NCBI GenBank assembly: GCA_033816765.1
Contig: CM066288.1
Coordinates: 3,038,001 to 3,102,000 of the forward strand
Length of the DNA: 64,000 nucleotides
Direction: 5' to 3'
Source of the DNA: Nothopassalora personata
Taxonomy: Eukaryota > Ascomycota > Dothideomycetes > Mycosphaerellales > Mycosphaerellaceae
Position 1 is the first letter of the stretch; each line of letters starts with the position of its first letter. Shown here piece by piece: positions 11,951 to 22,566 of the stretch. Position numbers and translations under genes: made by a program. The notes beneath the pieces were generated by a model, which was not told the DNA's origin, did not search any database, and worked only from the letters and a program-made list of their open reading frames with translations.

Positions 11951-12146
11951 TATAAGGGGCAGCCTAGTAGCTAACTCTTACATGTAGCCTTACATGTAAC
12001 ATGCGGTCGCGACCGGCTACTAAGCCGTACGTAACACGTATACGTACACCTTACGACGCGTAATGCGTCTTAAATAAAAGGTAGGAATTAGTTCATCTAC
12101 GACTAGTAGGTCGTGGGCGTGCTATATATTGCGACATCCCTTAACA
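11951..12146 (+). repeat. Family E LTR a
   Basis: 196 bp, TATAAGGGGCAGCC...CCCTTAACA. It matches the intact LTR at 5248-5444 apart from CA/TG to TA changes (the first TG is TA). Confidence 0.9.
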
Positions 12147-12742
12147 GTTCTAATTCTTCTCTTCGTTACAATCTATACATGCTATAGAGTCCGAACGCGA
12201 CGATAGTAGCGCTACGCCTACGGCTCCCCTAAGCCCTAGGGCCTAGCAATAAGCGAGGCGTGTAGCCTTAGTCGTAAGGAGGGATGCCCTTCGGGTAGAG
12301 GTTAAGGAGAAGGAGATATAGAGGGAGATTAAACAGTTAGAGATCTTACGGGACCTAAGCGTACTACCGGCGGACCCTTAGGGCGAATCCGGCGGAGAAC
12401 TATCCCCTACTCCCCCTCCTCCATCTATAGTAACTAACGATAATATCGTAGCTCGAGGCGCGGTCGTATCGTATACGACACGTTTACGTCTTAAAGAAGT
12501 AGTAGTGTAGCGAAGGTAATAAGCTAGGGAGCGTACTAAGAAAGGGCTAGGTTAGGCTAGAGTTTTATGCCCCTAACTAGCTACGTTAGTATAGTAACTA
12601 AGCCTCACTTACCTATACCTACATAACAATACGTACGTAACCCGCATATAGGCCGTATAGTAACTATAGTTCTAGAAGTACATAGGAGCCTCTACGTAGT
12701 AACTAGCGAGCTAAGGACAGCTCGTACAGGAGGGGAGGCAAT
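12147..12742 (+). pseudogene. Family E gag N-terminus joined to 3' end
   Basis: After LTR a, an ATG at about 12178 starts a RIP-broken frame (MLxSPNATIVA; later LRDLSVLPADP and LSPTPPPPSIVTNDNIV) that looks like a gag N-terminus. At about 12490-12540 it switches to the segment found before the 3' LTR at 18640-18897 (block ggctagagttttatgcccct, purine tract GGAGGGGAGG). Most internal sequence is therefore missing between the first two LTRs. Confidence 0.6.
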
Positions 12743-12939
12743 TATAAGGGGCAGCCTAGTAGCTAACCCCTACATATAGCCTTACATGTGACATACGGTC
12801 GCGACCGGCTACTAAGCCGCACGTGACACGCATAAGTACACCTTACGACGCGCGATGCGTCTTAAACAAAAGGCAAGAATTAGTTTATCTACGACTAGTA
12901 GGTCGTGGGCGTACTATACATTACGACATCCCTTTAACA
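12743..12939 (+). repeat. Family E LTR b
   Basis: 197 bp, TATAAGGGG...CCCTTTAACA. It is preceded by the polypurine tract GGAGGGGAGG, the mark of a 3' LTR, but followed directly by mid-gag sequence. Confidence 0.9.
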
Positions 12940-12945
12940 TATAGC

Positions 12946-13540
12946 GTCCTTAACCTTAAAGGGTATATATACTAGGACTTTAAGGAGTTCTATCGAGACG
13001 TATGCGGTAATCCTATAAACCGCGTACTTAACGTAATGTTAGAGTATAAGGTGGTAAAACAGAAGGACAACTAGATAGTGCGTTAGTTTACGACTAAGCT
13101 AGATGTTATAGAGGATTAGTTAGGGGACTATACGGAGGCGCAACGCGTGCGACATATACTCGCTAAGCTTACGCCTAGCCTACGGTCCGCAATCGTTAAG
13201 TTTTATAACATCCTAATAACTAGAGAGGAACTAGTAATCCTAGCTTCGCGCATTAAAAGCACGGAGCGTAGTAGCGGAGGGCACGACCGCGGGCAGCATA
13301 GTCGCCGTAGGCGAGAGACTAAGGGCGACTAAGGGCGAAGCGATCGTAGCTCGAAGTAGTAGAAGTATAGTTAGGCGTCGCGCGACCCGGGTACGAGTTA
13401 CTAGCGGGACGCCGGCGGATCGTCTATAACCTTCGATAGGACTAAAGCGGAGTGCTATAGATACTATAAGAAGGGTTATATTAAGACGGATTGCCCGAAT
13501 AGGCACCTATGGAAGGACCGTAGCGCGTAAGCGGTTCGTA
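12946..13540 (+). pseudogene. Family E gag (central and C-terminal part)
   Basis: The frame encodes a retrotransposon gag core (FKEFYRDVCGNPINRVLN, VRHILAKLTPSLRSAIVKFY) with a basic tail and a zinc knuckle at 13453-13500. The knuckle reads CYRYYKKGYIKTDC where CxxCxxxxHxxxxC is expected. The second Cys and the His are both Tyr, each explained by one CA/TG to TA change, so nucleic-acid binding is lost. The gag N-terminus is absent after LTR b and resembles that in 12178-12520. Confidence 0.75.
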
Positions 13541-13573
13541 GGGTAGACGCTACGAAGGCTCTAACTAAGAAGG

Positions 13574-13771
13574 GTAGCGACTAGGGAAAAGGTAGAGGAC
13601 TAGAAGTAGGTCGCTCCTAAGTCCGAGTTTTCCTAAAGTCGACCCCTTAAGGCGAGTAGATGTATGTCTATCGTAGCGACTAGGGAAAAGGTAGAGGACT
13701 ATAAGTAGGTCGCTCCTAAGTCCGAGTTTTCCTAAAGTCGACCCCTTAAGGCGAGTAGATACGTGTCTAGC
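13574..13771 (+). repeat. 99-bp in-frame tandem duplication, gag-protease linker
   Basis: Two almost identical 99-bp units (13574-13672, 13673-13771), 33 codons each, begin near GTAGCGACTAGGGAAAAGG. The start of each unit is nearly exact and the end diverges slightly. They lie between the zinc knuckle and the protease region. Confidence 0.9.
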
Positions 13772-13779
13772 GCGTTACT

Positions 13780-16700
13780 TACGAGGCGCAGTCGAGACTC
13801 GTAAGGGCTTTCGCGAGGCTACGTTTCTCCTAGATAACTATACGGATCTTAGCCTAGTGTCGTATAAGTATGTACTCCGACATTAAATGCAATCTATTAA
13901 TAGGGTAAGGCTACCGAAGTTAGAGTCGTATACGCATAACCTAGGGTATTGCTACGGCGCCTTTACGGTTCGGCTACGACTCGCTAATAACGCGGGAGTA
14001 GAGCGCGTAAGTAACGCTATCTACTACGCGGTACCTATAGGTAGGCTATTAGTAATTTTAGGTAGACCCTAGAGGCACCGTAATCGGATCGTAAAGAGCG
14101 ATTATAAGGACTAGTAGTACTACGGTATAGAGACGCCTACGATTTAGTAGCGTAACGCACGCGAGTTCCTTAGGGATCTCGAGAGCTTAAAGTAGGTTTA
14201 TGCGATAAGTGTTCGGGCTATTACTATAGTAGTACCCGAAGGAGAGGGCCCCTCGTAGCCTAAAGAATTTATAGACTTCCGAGATGTATACGTACCTAAT
14301 AAGTAGGCGAAGCGTAAGATGCCCGACGGGGTTAAGTATACGATTAATCTCGTTAAAGAAAAGAAACCCCCTTTTAAGCCGCTATACTACTAGTTCTTAA
14401 CTAAGTTAGAGGCCTTAAAGGGGTACCTTACGTAAGCAATAGAGAAGGGGTGGATTAGGCGGTCCGTAAGCGAGGCGGGTACGCCTATCTTGTTCGTGCT
14501 AAAGAAAGACGGCACCCTTAGGCTCTATGTAGACTATAGAGGCTTAAATAAGATTATAGTAAAGAACCGATACCCCCTGCCCCTAATTAGCGAGACGCTA
14601 GATAGGCTATTAGGTTCTAGGTTCTTTACTATAATCGATTTAAAGGACGCCTACTATCGTATCCCTATTAAGCGAGGCGATAAGTAGAAGACTACGTTTC
14701 GCACGCGATACGGACACTACAAGTACCTAGTAATACCGTTTGGGTTAACTAACGTACTAGTAACCTTTTAAGGGTATATTAACAAGGCGCTAACCGGCTT
14801 AGTTAATAACATTTGCGTAGTCTACCTAGATAATATCCTTATCTATAGCGAGACGCGTAAGGTACACGTACGAGCCGTACGCGCGGTACTAGAGAGGCTA
14901 CGAAAGTTCGCCCTATTTACGAACCTAAAGAAGTGTCGCTTCTTCTAGGAGAATGCCGAGTTCCTAGGATTCATCGTAAGCGTCGTAGGTATATCGATAG
15001 ATAGGAGTAGGGTAGCCGCAATCGAGGAATAGCCTACGCCTACGAGTTTTCATAAGGTTTAATCCTTCCTAGGATTCTATAACTTCTATAGGCGCTTTAT
15101 CGAAGGGTACTCGAGGATTGCGAAGCTATTAATAGACCTACTAAAGGAATGTAAGAATAGTAAGAAGCAAGGGCCTCTTATATAGTCCGCTTACGAGGAG
15201 CAAGCGTTCTAACGGCTAAAAGCTAGGTTCCTCGGAGCACCTATCCTAAGGCACTTCGATCCTTCGTTACGTACGAGGGTTAAGACGGATGCCTTAGGTC
15301 TTACGATTGTAGGTATTATCTCTTAGCTATTTAGGACTAAGTAGCATCTAATTGCCTTCTATTTACATAAGATAATACTAGCCGAGTGTAACTACGAGAC
15401 GTACGATTAGGAGCTACTTATAGTAGTTAAGGCTTTTAAGCATTAGAGGCTATACTTAGAGGGCGCTACGTATACGGTACGAGTACTAGTCGACTACGCT
15501 AACCTATAGGGCTTTATAATAGTAAAGTAGCTAAATGAGCGGTAAGCTCGATAGGCTACGTTCCTATAGTCTTTTAATTTTATAGTAGAGCATCGGCCGG
15601 GTAAGACTAACCTAGCCGACGCGCCTTCGAGACGTAGTAACTACGTAGCTATAACGTAACAAACTTCGAACTTGCTGCCTACCTTATAAAGTAAGCTATC
15701 TTTCTAGAAGGAGTCTCTAGAAGGGACAAGCGAGCCGACAGTAAAGCGCGTGCTTACTACCTACGAGGCGATGTAGGGCGACATAGGCGCGGTAATAGCA
15801 GTACGGAGAGGTGACCTTCCCTATTAAGATAAGCCGTCTTTACTAGTAGTAGTGTATGCTATAGTAATATAGGGTTAAGCTTATAGCTCGACGGGTAAGT
15901 TAATCCTACTCTTAATAAAGATCGCGTAGTAGTAAGACGACTAGTATATCGCATACTTAGCGTAGGCGCTAAGCGCGAGGGACGCTAAGGGATAGCATAT
16001 AAAGGATAACCTTATATACTACGGAGACGCGATCGTAGTACCTAGGGATCACGTAATTAGGTCGTATCTAATTCGTATATACTACGACGACGTCCTCGCG
16101 GGTTACTTTAGAAGAACTAAGACTAAAGAGCTATTACGACGTAATTATTAGTAGGACTTACTTAGTACGGACGTAAAACAATACGTCTAAGCCTATAGAA
16201 CCTACTAGGGTTCGAAGGCGAGGCGCTATCGACCCTACGGCGAGCTGTAACCGCTTCCTAGACCGGAGCGACCGTAGTAGGAAATTACTATAGATTTCAT
16301 TACGGACCTACCTCTAAGCACGCGAGCCGGTTGCGTGTATAATGCGATCCTAGTAATAGTCGATCGCTACTTAAAAATAAGCTTATACATCCCGACGACG
16401 AAGACTTACATAGCCGTAGAGCTTACGAGGCTCCTACGAGACGAAGTCGTGCGATACTATAGTATCCCGTTAGGCATAGTAAGCGACCGAGGTCCGGTCT
16501 TCACTAGTCAGTTTTAGAGTAACTTCTACTTCGAGGCGCGTATAAAGCGTAAGCTATCTACGGCCTTTTACCCTTAGACTAACGGCTAAACTAAGAGGGT
16601 AAACTAAACCCTCGAATAATACCTTCGTTATTACTATAGTAATAATTAAACTAAGTAGGCTAAGTAGCTTACAGTTGCTAAATTCGTAGCTAATAATAGC

Positions 16701-17576
16701 ATCTACCTAATACTACGGATAAGTCCGTTCGAGATAGCGTACGGTTAGCGACCTAAGATTGCCCCTATACTAACTAGATCTCGAGACGAGACCTAGGGGG
16801 GGGAAGTACTAGTAGCGGTAATAGCTACGAGTCGCATGCGAAAACTACGCGCTATACTCGAGGAGCGATAGAAGGCTATAGTAGAAAGCTAGGCTCGCTA
16901 CTATAATAAGACCTACTAAGCTAAGACCTACCGCGTAGGTAACTTAGTCCTATTATTAACGAAGAACCTTAAGTTAGTAGTACTAAAGAAGAAGATAGGT
17001 CCGAAGTTTATCGGCCTATACCCCATTACGGACGCTATCGGTTCGTAGGCGTACCGCCTAGCGCTACTAGCCGACTTAAGGCTCTATAACGTCTTCAATG
17101 TCTCTCTCCTCGAGCCGTATATCGGTAGCAATAAGGATAGACCCGTACCCCCTCTAGCTAATAAGGACGGAGAGTATAAGGTAGAGGCAGTATGACACGA
17201 GGCCTACGAGTGTAAGAGGGAAACGTAGGGTGTAGGGAATAGAGACGTAGTTAGACGAAGTATCTAGAGGTAACGCGCGAAGTACGAAAGATAAAGCAAA
17301 GCGCCGAGGCGTCGCGCTAGCGCCGGGAGATCACGTGACCCTGATCACGTGACCGAACATCCAAATCAAGGTCGCTTCGTGACACAGTACTAGATAGGCG
17401 TAAGCGTAAGGGTAAGCTATAGTATCTAGTCTAGTAGAAGGACTAGCTAGAGGAGTATAATAGCTAGGAACCGGCGGAGGGCCTCGCGAATGCGGATCGC
17501 ATAGTAGCCGACTATAAGGCGTTAAGGAGAAGTAAATAAGACTAGTATAGGAGTACTAGAGTATAAATAAAACTTT
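13780..17576 (+). pseudogene. Family E pol: protease, RT, RNase H, integrase, chromodomain
   Basis: The chromovirus pol is in a different frame from gag. RT motifs are clear: [18 protein letters not shown] (about 14490-14550), [14 protein letters not shown] and the catalytic box at 14823-14834, which reads YLDN instead of YLDD. RNase H-like sequence follows to about 15650. Integrase has ITIDFITDLP (about 16281) and GIVSDRGPVFTSQF (about 16476), but the third acidic residue is Lys (TKRVN, expected TER). A chromodomain with KGKLQYLV and NSxEPAEGL lies at 17385-17540, split by the 192-bp insertion. TAG codons are frequent throughout. Confidence 0.85.
17193..17384. mobile_element. 192-bp TG...CA insertion in the chromodomain
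   Basis: The insertion starts TGACACGAGG and ends TTCGTGACA. CAGTA is on both sides (17188-17192 and 17385-17389). Removing the insertion and one CAGTA joins KVEAV to LDRRKRKGKL in frame, restoring a normal chromodomain start. TG...CA ends and a 5-bp TSD suit a small solo LTR; the near-inverted ends (TGACACGA/TGTCACGA) also allow a MITE. It holds a direct repeat of GATCACGTGACC (about 17328-17352). Its right half keeps CA/TG, unlike the surrounding pol. Confidence 0.8.
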
Positions 17577-17619
17577 TCTTAACTATAAATATAATAAAAG
17601 CTAAAGAGTAGCGCGCCTA

Positions 17620-18596
17620 CTAGGGGCTACGTAGAGTAGTAGTAGGCAAGGAGCCCGCGAGTAGCGTGTAAGGCGAGCGCCTTAGTTGTCGTCGTCGCGT
17701 AGTAACTTAGGTAGAAATGCCTAGTCGGCGGCGGTAGTATTAATGTTCTACGCCTATAGAAACTAGGACTACGGTTAGTAGGGTATACGTATACGAGGAA
17801 TATACGACTTACGGCGCGGCCGAGTTCGAATAGCCCATTAAGGGCGCCGTTCTACTCCTACTAGAGCGCGAGGGCGGCGGTAGTAGTAGCGGCGGCGGGG
17901 GCACGTATACGGGTCTCCCCGGCACGCTTGTACTTATAGGTATTAAACTGCCTAATAGCCTATAGAAAGGGTTAGCCGAAGCATAGGAGACGCACTAGAG
18001 CCCCCCCCCCGCGAGTAGCAGTCGACTCGTAGGAGCGAAGTAGCGACTTACCTCCGTAATGTCGTTACCTAGCTAGGTACATAGGCGGATCTGCTCTACT
18101 AGCTCCTACTACTAGAGGTCTATAGGCGCCTAGCCTATTATAGCCGTAAGGAAGTCGCGCTAGGAGCGCGCGGCGCGTAGGCGGCTTACTAGCGAGGCGA
18201 TAGCGTAGCTAGTATTAGGCGCGTACTTATGTCTATTACGCCTATAGCGGCCGCACTTCTTTAGGAGCTTACCGGTAGTAACACTATTATAGTTATCGGC
18301 TTCGTCTAGTAAATGGTTAGTATACGAATCGTAGGCGGCGCGCGTAGAGACTTACCCTTAACGAAGTATAGGAGGTACCGTATATATATGTTAATCCTCT
18401 ACGAGAGCTTAGTAGCGGGCGAGGGCGTTAGTAGCTACGAGGGGGATGCTAGTCGCTTACGACTACTAGGCGTTCTAGGTACGTCGCGTACTAGAGCCGC
18501 CTAGCGGCGCTCGTCTTCTAAGGTACTAGTAGTACTATCGCTACTAATACTACGGGAGGAGGCGGAGCGGCTAGAGGACGGAGGCAAGTTAGACAT
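17620..18596 (-). pseudogene. Antisense spliced gene of family E, main copy, RIP-broken
   Basis: It lies opposite to gag-pol, between the chromodomain and the 3' LTR. Exon 1 is 18596-18356 (ATG; MSNLPPSSSRSASSRS, Ser/Arg-rich), the intron 18355-18306 (50 bp: GTAAGT donor, TATACTAAC branch, TACTAG acceptor) and exon 2 18305-17620. Exon 1 ends in phase 1 and the join gives GAC, entering the conserved frame DEADNYNSVTTGKLLKK. Conserved blocks shared with 3306-4264 are IYIRYLLYFV, YNSVTTGKLLKK, NTSYAIASLV and RLRAARSQRD. The total is 309 codons. Stops are TAG or TAA at positions explained by CAG, CAA or TGG. A run of ten Gs encodes Gly codons at 18001-18010. No known domain; function unknown. Confidence 0.75.
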
Positions 18597-18897
18597 AATA
18601 ATAATAATACTAGCGAGGCGCTTACGGTAAGGGTACGGTACGCGTACGTAGTAGTAGTATAACGGAGGTAGTGCGCTAGGGAACGTACTAGGAGAATAGG
18701 GCTAGGTTAGGCTAGAGTTTTATGCCCCTAACTAGCTACGTCGGTATAGTAACTAAGCCTTACTTACCTATACCTACATAACGATACGTACGTAACCCGT
18801 ATGTAGGCCGTATAGTAACTATAGTTCTAGAAGTACGTAGGAACCTCTACGTAGTAACTAGCGAGCTAAGGACAGCTCGTACGGGAGGGGAGGTAAT

Positions 18898-19093
18898 TAT
18901 AAGGGGTAGCCTAGTAGCTAACCCTTACATGTAGCCTTATATGTAACATGCGGTCGCGACCGGCTACTAAGCCGCACGTGACACGCATACGTACACCTTA
19001 CGACGCGCGATGCGTCTTAAATAAAAGGTAAGAATTAGTTTATCTACGACTAGTAGGTCGTAGGCGTACTATACATTACGACATCCCTTAATA
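18898..19093 (+). repeat. Family E LTR c (3' LTR)
   Basis: 196 bp, TATAAGGGG...CCCTTAATA (final CA to TA). It is preceded by a purine tract GGGAGGGGAGG. It joins directly to family B pol sequence. Confidence 0.9.
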
Positions 19094-20525
19094 ATAGCTA
19101 AGTTAATTGACCGATATAGCACATTGCTTCTAGAGGCATTAACCTTCTTTACAACTAGGAACCAGCTATTAGAATATGCCCCTTATAAGTATTCTAGGAT
19201 GTTATTCTTAATCCGGGCTCTAATTATACGCTTAATAATCGCTCTAAGACTTAGGTACAACCGGATAGGGCGTGCCTACTATAGCCTATAAGGGACCGTA
19301 TTAATCTTCTAAGGTAGTATAACGTCGTACCTAATTTGTCTTATATAACTAAAATCCTAAGCGAGGACTACCTCCCGGTTATAGAGCATCTTATCGAATA
19401 AGGCCCTTTCTATTAGTAATAGCTTAATGCTAACCTTAATTAAGGTAAGTCGTTCTAGCGTAATCCGGCTACCTCGCTTAATACTTGAGAATTTCTTAGT
19501 TAAGTACTTCCTATCGAACGGACCTTATCCTTTAGGCATCTTAGATTCTAGGTATAGCGCCCTACGCTTCTATTCTATATCTCCCTTAACTCGTGATTCT
19601 AGGCGTTCGTGAACGCTCGCGTCTACTAGCTTCTTCTTATCCGCCTTACGCTTATACATCGTAAAGACCTACGGTATCCTAATGTTAGCTATATGTTAGC
19701 CTATCTATTACTTCCGTGCCTAAGTATTTAATGTAGATTGCTTTAGGATCTTGGAGGGCTAATCTCCTTAAACTAAATAAACGTTAGTAATAGAATCTCC
19801 CTTAAACGCGCCTATTCCAATTTCTATAACTCGTTCCTTTGCTCTAGTAGCCCTAAGCAATCCTAATAAGTAAGCTAAATGGTTACTAGGCGTTAGAGCC
19901 TTACCGGGTTCCTATAGATACGTCGTGTCGTAGTCGTACCCGTTTTCCTTACTATAGCTATTTGCCGGTCCCGGGACCGGCAAATTAAAGTCCGAGGTTC
20001 CTCCGAGATAGTGCGAGAACCTTACTAATTTTATTAAATCCGGCTTTAGTAAGTCGGTAGGTTAAGCGCCGTAACTTAACCTACCCTTCCATTTCCCGAT
20101 GCTTTTAACAGTTCTTAAAGGGTCTTGTACCTATCCGAGCTAACTAGGGTAGTAAACATAACACTTTTACCTTTACGGCTAGTAATAGTCCCCTCCTATG
20201 AACTATTATCGCAGTTACGGGCAGTGAGCCGCACATTACGGGCCTACGGGCGTCCTAGGATTGTTAGTAAGTTTAGATCCGAGGAGATAAACATGTCTAC
20301 TTAGTAGTAAACCCTAAATACCTAAACATCTAAATTGCCTATAACACCTTTAAACTGGGCCCGCCCTCTAGCACCTCGAAAGGTAAGCTAAGTACTCGAC
20401 ATTACCGGTAAACTAAATCTATAAGCGTTCCTCTAGCCGATGATATTCACCTCGGAACCCTCGTTAATTAGGCACCTAATCTAGTTCTTATTTATCCCGA
20501 ACTCTGCTACTACCTAAGGACTAGG
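19094..20525 (-). pseudogene. Family B pol fragment (RT N-terminus to protease), copy B2
   Basis: It matches 8276-9702 of B1 almost base for base, differing mainly by C/T and G/A exchanges. It covers the RT N-terminal region and the protease region. Interrupted by TAG codons. Its left end is the junction with family E LTR c and its right end the D insertion site. Confidence 0.8.
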
Positions 20526-20731
20526 TATTACGTTATAAGTAGTTAGAAGTTATAAAATGGGCTTATAAAGGTGTTTTAAAAGTAGGTAGTAGATTATATG
20601 TATCTAAGCTAGAATTGAAAGGGCTGCTTATAAAAAGGCTATAGGTAACTAATTAATGTTACCTAATTCTTAGCCGCTACTACCTTAGGTTTAATTAGGC
20701 TACAGCGCCGGTGCATGCTTAGATCGTAACA
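20526..20731 (-). repeat. Family D 3' LTR
   Basis: 206 bp. It differs from the other D LTR mainly at CA/TA and TG/TA positions. Confidence 0.9.
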
Positions 20732-21004
20732 CACCCCCTTAGCTCGTGTAGCTTATAGGTAAATAAGCTAATCGCATATAATCGCGTGTACCCTATCTAT
20801 TACCCATCACCCCACCTACCTGCCTATAACGTAAGGCGTCGTTACTATACGCTTATTAGAGCTCTATTATAAGCTACATAGTAGGGCGCTAAGTTAGCGT
20901 TTTAGGTGAGGCTATTGTCCTAGCCTTACATCTCTATTTACAATCTTACTAAGTTCCTTACACTACAGTTAACCCATATAATAGGTTCTAAGCAATGTAA
21001 TTCT

Positions 21005-21115
21005 TGTCCGGTAGGGTAGCTAAGCTGTTCTTATAGTACTAAACGGTAAGGCGTACTATCTTCCTACATTTTAATGGACATGTAAGGTTGTAGGTTCGAG
21101 TCCTAGGGGTTATTA
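21005..21115 (+). other. tRNA-like / Pol III B-box sequence
   Basis: A perfect B-box GGTTCGAGTCC lies at 21093-21103, with an A-box-like TAGCTAAGCTG about 75 bp upstream and GGTAAGGCG between them. It sits in the 3' untranslated part of element D. I cannot fold a clean acceptor stem, so it is at best a degraded tRNA or tRNA-derived (SINE-like) piece. Confidence 0.25.
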
Positions 21116-22552
21116 TATCTACTAAATTTATTGCTTAGCCTATCGTCCGCTTCAATGTCCGCTCCATTCTTAATTAAAATCCTAGGTGTTATAGTACGCT
21201 ATTGCTTCGGCAATTAGGGTGCCTTACTACTATCTAATAACTACGTATATGTAACTTCGGTTACGGTCTTAGAGAACTCCGCTTCCTACCTTAGGTAGAG
21301 ATTACTATTTAGCTACGTCCTAGTAGGAACTCTTTTGCCTAATAAAAGGTCTTTATAGCTTATAAAGGCCTTATCTTTCTACTTAGGGTAAGGGTAATCC
21401 TATCGACGGTAGTGCTATAGGTACTACATACCTAGCAGGTAGAGATGTTATCTCTAAGTAAGGTAAGGACGATAATAGAGGGATTAACGATAATGTCATA
21501 GCGTTCGTTATAATATAGTAACGGAGGTAGTAATAGTAATACTAATGCTACTAGCAGTAGGGAAGTTAATAGTGTTTCGGCGCTCGTAATTAGCTACGCC
21601 GTTACTAGTGCGTATACGCTACACCGCTACTAGTAATAGGGGTGTTTCCGGTCCTTTTACTATAGGCTAATGTAAGTCCGAGAAACACCTACTAGTAATA
21701 GTAGTACTAGGGTAGCGCCGGTGAATAGTAGACGCTTACTCTAGCGGTAGCGGCGCTAGCGGCGCTAGGCGGTTAGAAGGATAAAAGGGAAGTCGCGCTT
21801 AGTAGTAGCTAATTACTATGTCGTTCTATATCGCTACTACGATGCGCCGAGGAGAAGAGTCCTATAGTTAAAGCCTAGTGCTAGTAACTGTCGAGAAGAG
21901 CTACTACTAGTATAGTAGTAGGCCTACGCTTCTTAGGCGTTATTATTACCCCCTAAGGTAATGCGGCCAGTGTTAGCATCTATAGTAGGCGCTAAGGAGC
22001 GTAGGTCTACGCCTTCCTTAGCTATGTTAAGTAGCTCCACGAAGCGCCTATGCTTTTATAGTAGTAGTAGCTTAGTGAGGCTATCTATAGGCATGTCGTT
22101 AGTGTTAAGATACCGAATCTCGATATCTCCTCGCTAGTTTCTCTAGCGGAGCTAGTGGTAGTGGATGTTAACATAGCGTAGCTTAGTATTAAGCTTTTAC
22201 CCTTACTAGTTAATAAGTCGAATAGTCTAGGTATTATTACAGTATAGGTATGTATACTAGTTAAACTCGAGATAGATCTCGTCGAAGATGCGTTCCTACT
22301 AGATTAGCTCTAATGCCGCTTATAATAGGCTAAGGAGTTCGGCTTCGGTTAAGGACTTAGTAACAGTAATCTACTTAGATGCTTTATAGTCGACTAGTCC
22401 GCCGAAGAGCATAAAGATCCATCCGCTAGAGCTAGTCCTATCGACGTTTATGCCGTAGGAGGCATCTAATACACTAAAGAACTCATGGTTCTTACCGAGA
22501 TGTTTAGGTTAACTATATAGGCTAGTAATGTGCTTACTAGCGCTATACATAA

Positions 22553-22566
22553 GGTAGAGGTTCTTA
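22553..22566. repeat. 14-bp target-site duplication, left copy
   Basis: GGTAGAGGTTCTTA, repeated exactly at 23332-23345 on the other side of the insertion. Confidence 0.9.

Larger units (their letters stand above)
11951..19093 (+). mobile_element. Family E chromovirus array with three LTRs
   Basis: Three same-orientation LTRs (11951-12146, 12743-12939, 18898-19093) enclose a short internal segment (12147-12742) and a long one (12940-18897). The long one holds gag, pol with chromodomain and the antisense gene. Sequences flanking the array come from different places in family B: the left side is gag (matching 30583) and the right side is pol (matching 8276). The 5-mers next to the ends differ (TATTC, ATAGC). 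A simple insertion would put the same B position and a TSD on both sides, so recombination between elements is the likely origin. Confidence 0.8.

Noticed and set aside
18001..18010. C10 run as an assembly error
   Set aside because: It lies in the antisense gene in frame as Gly codons; ten bases is short enough to be real.
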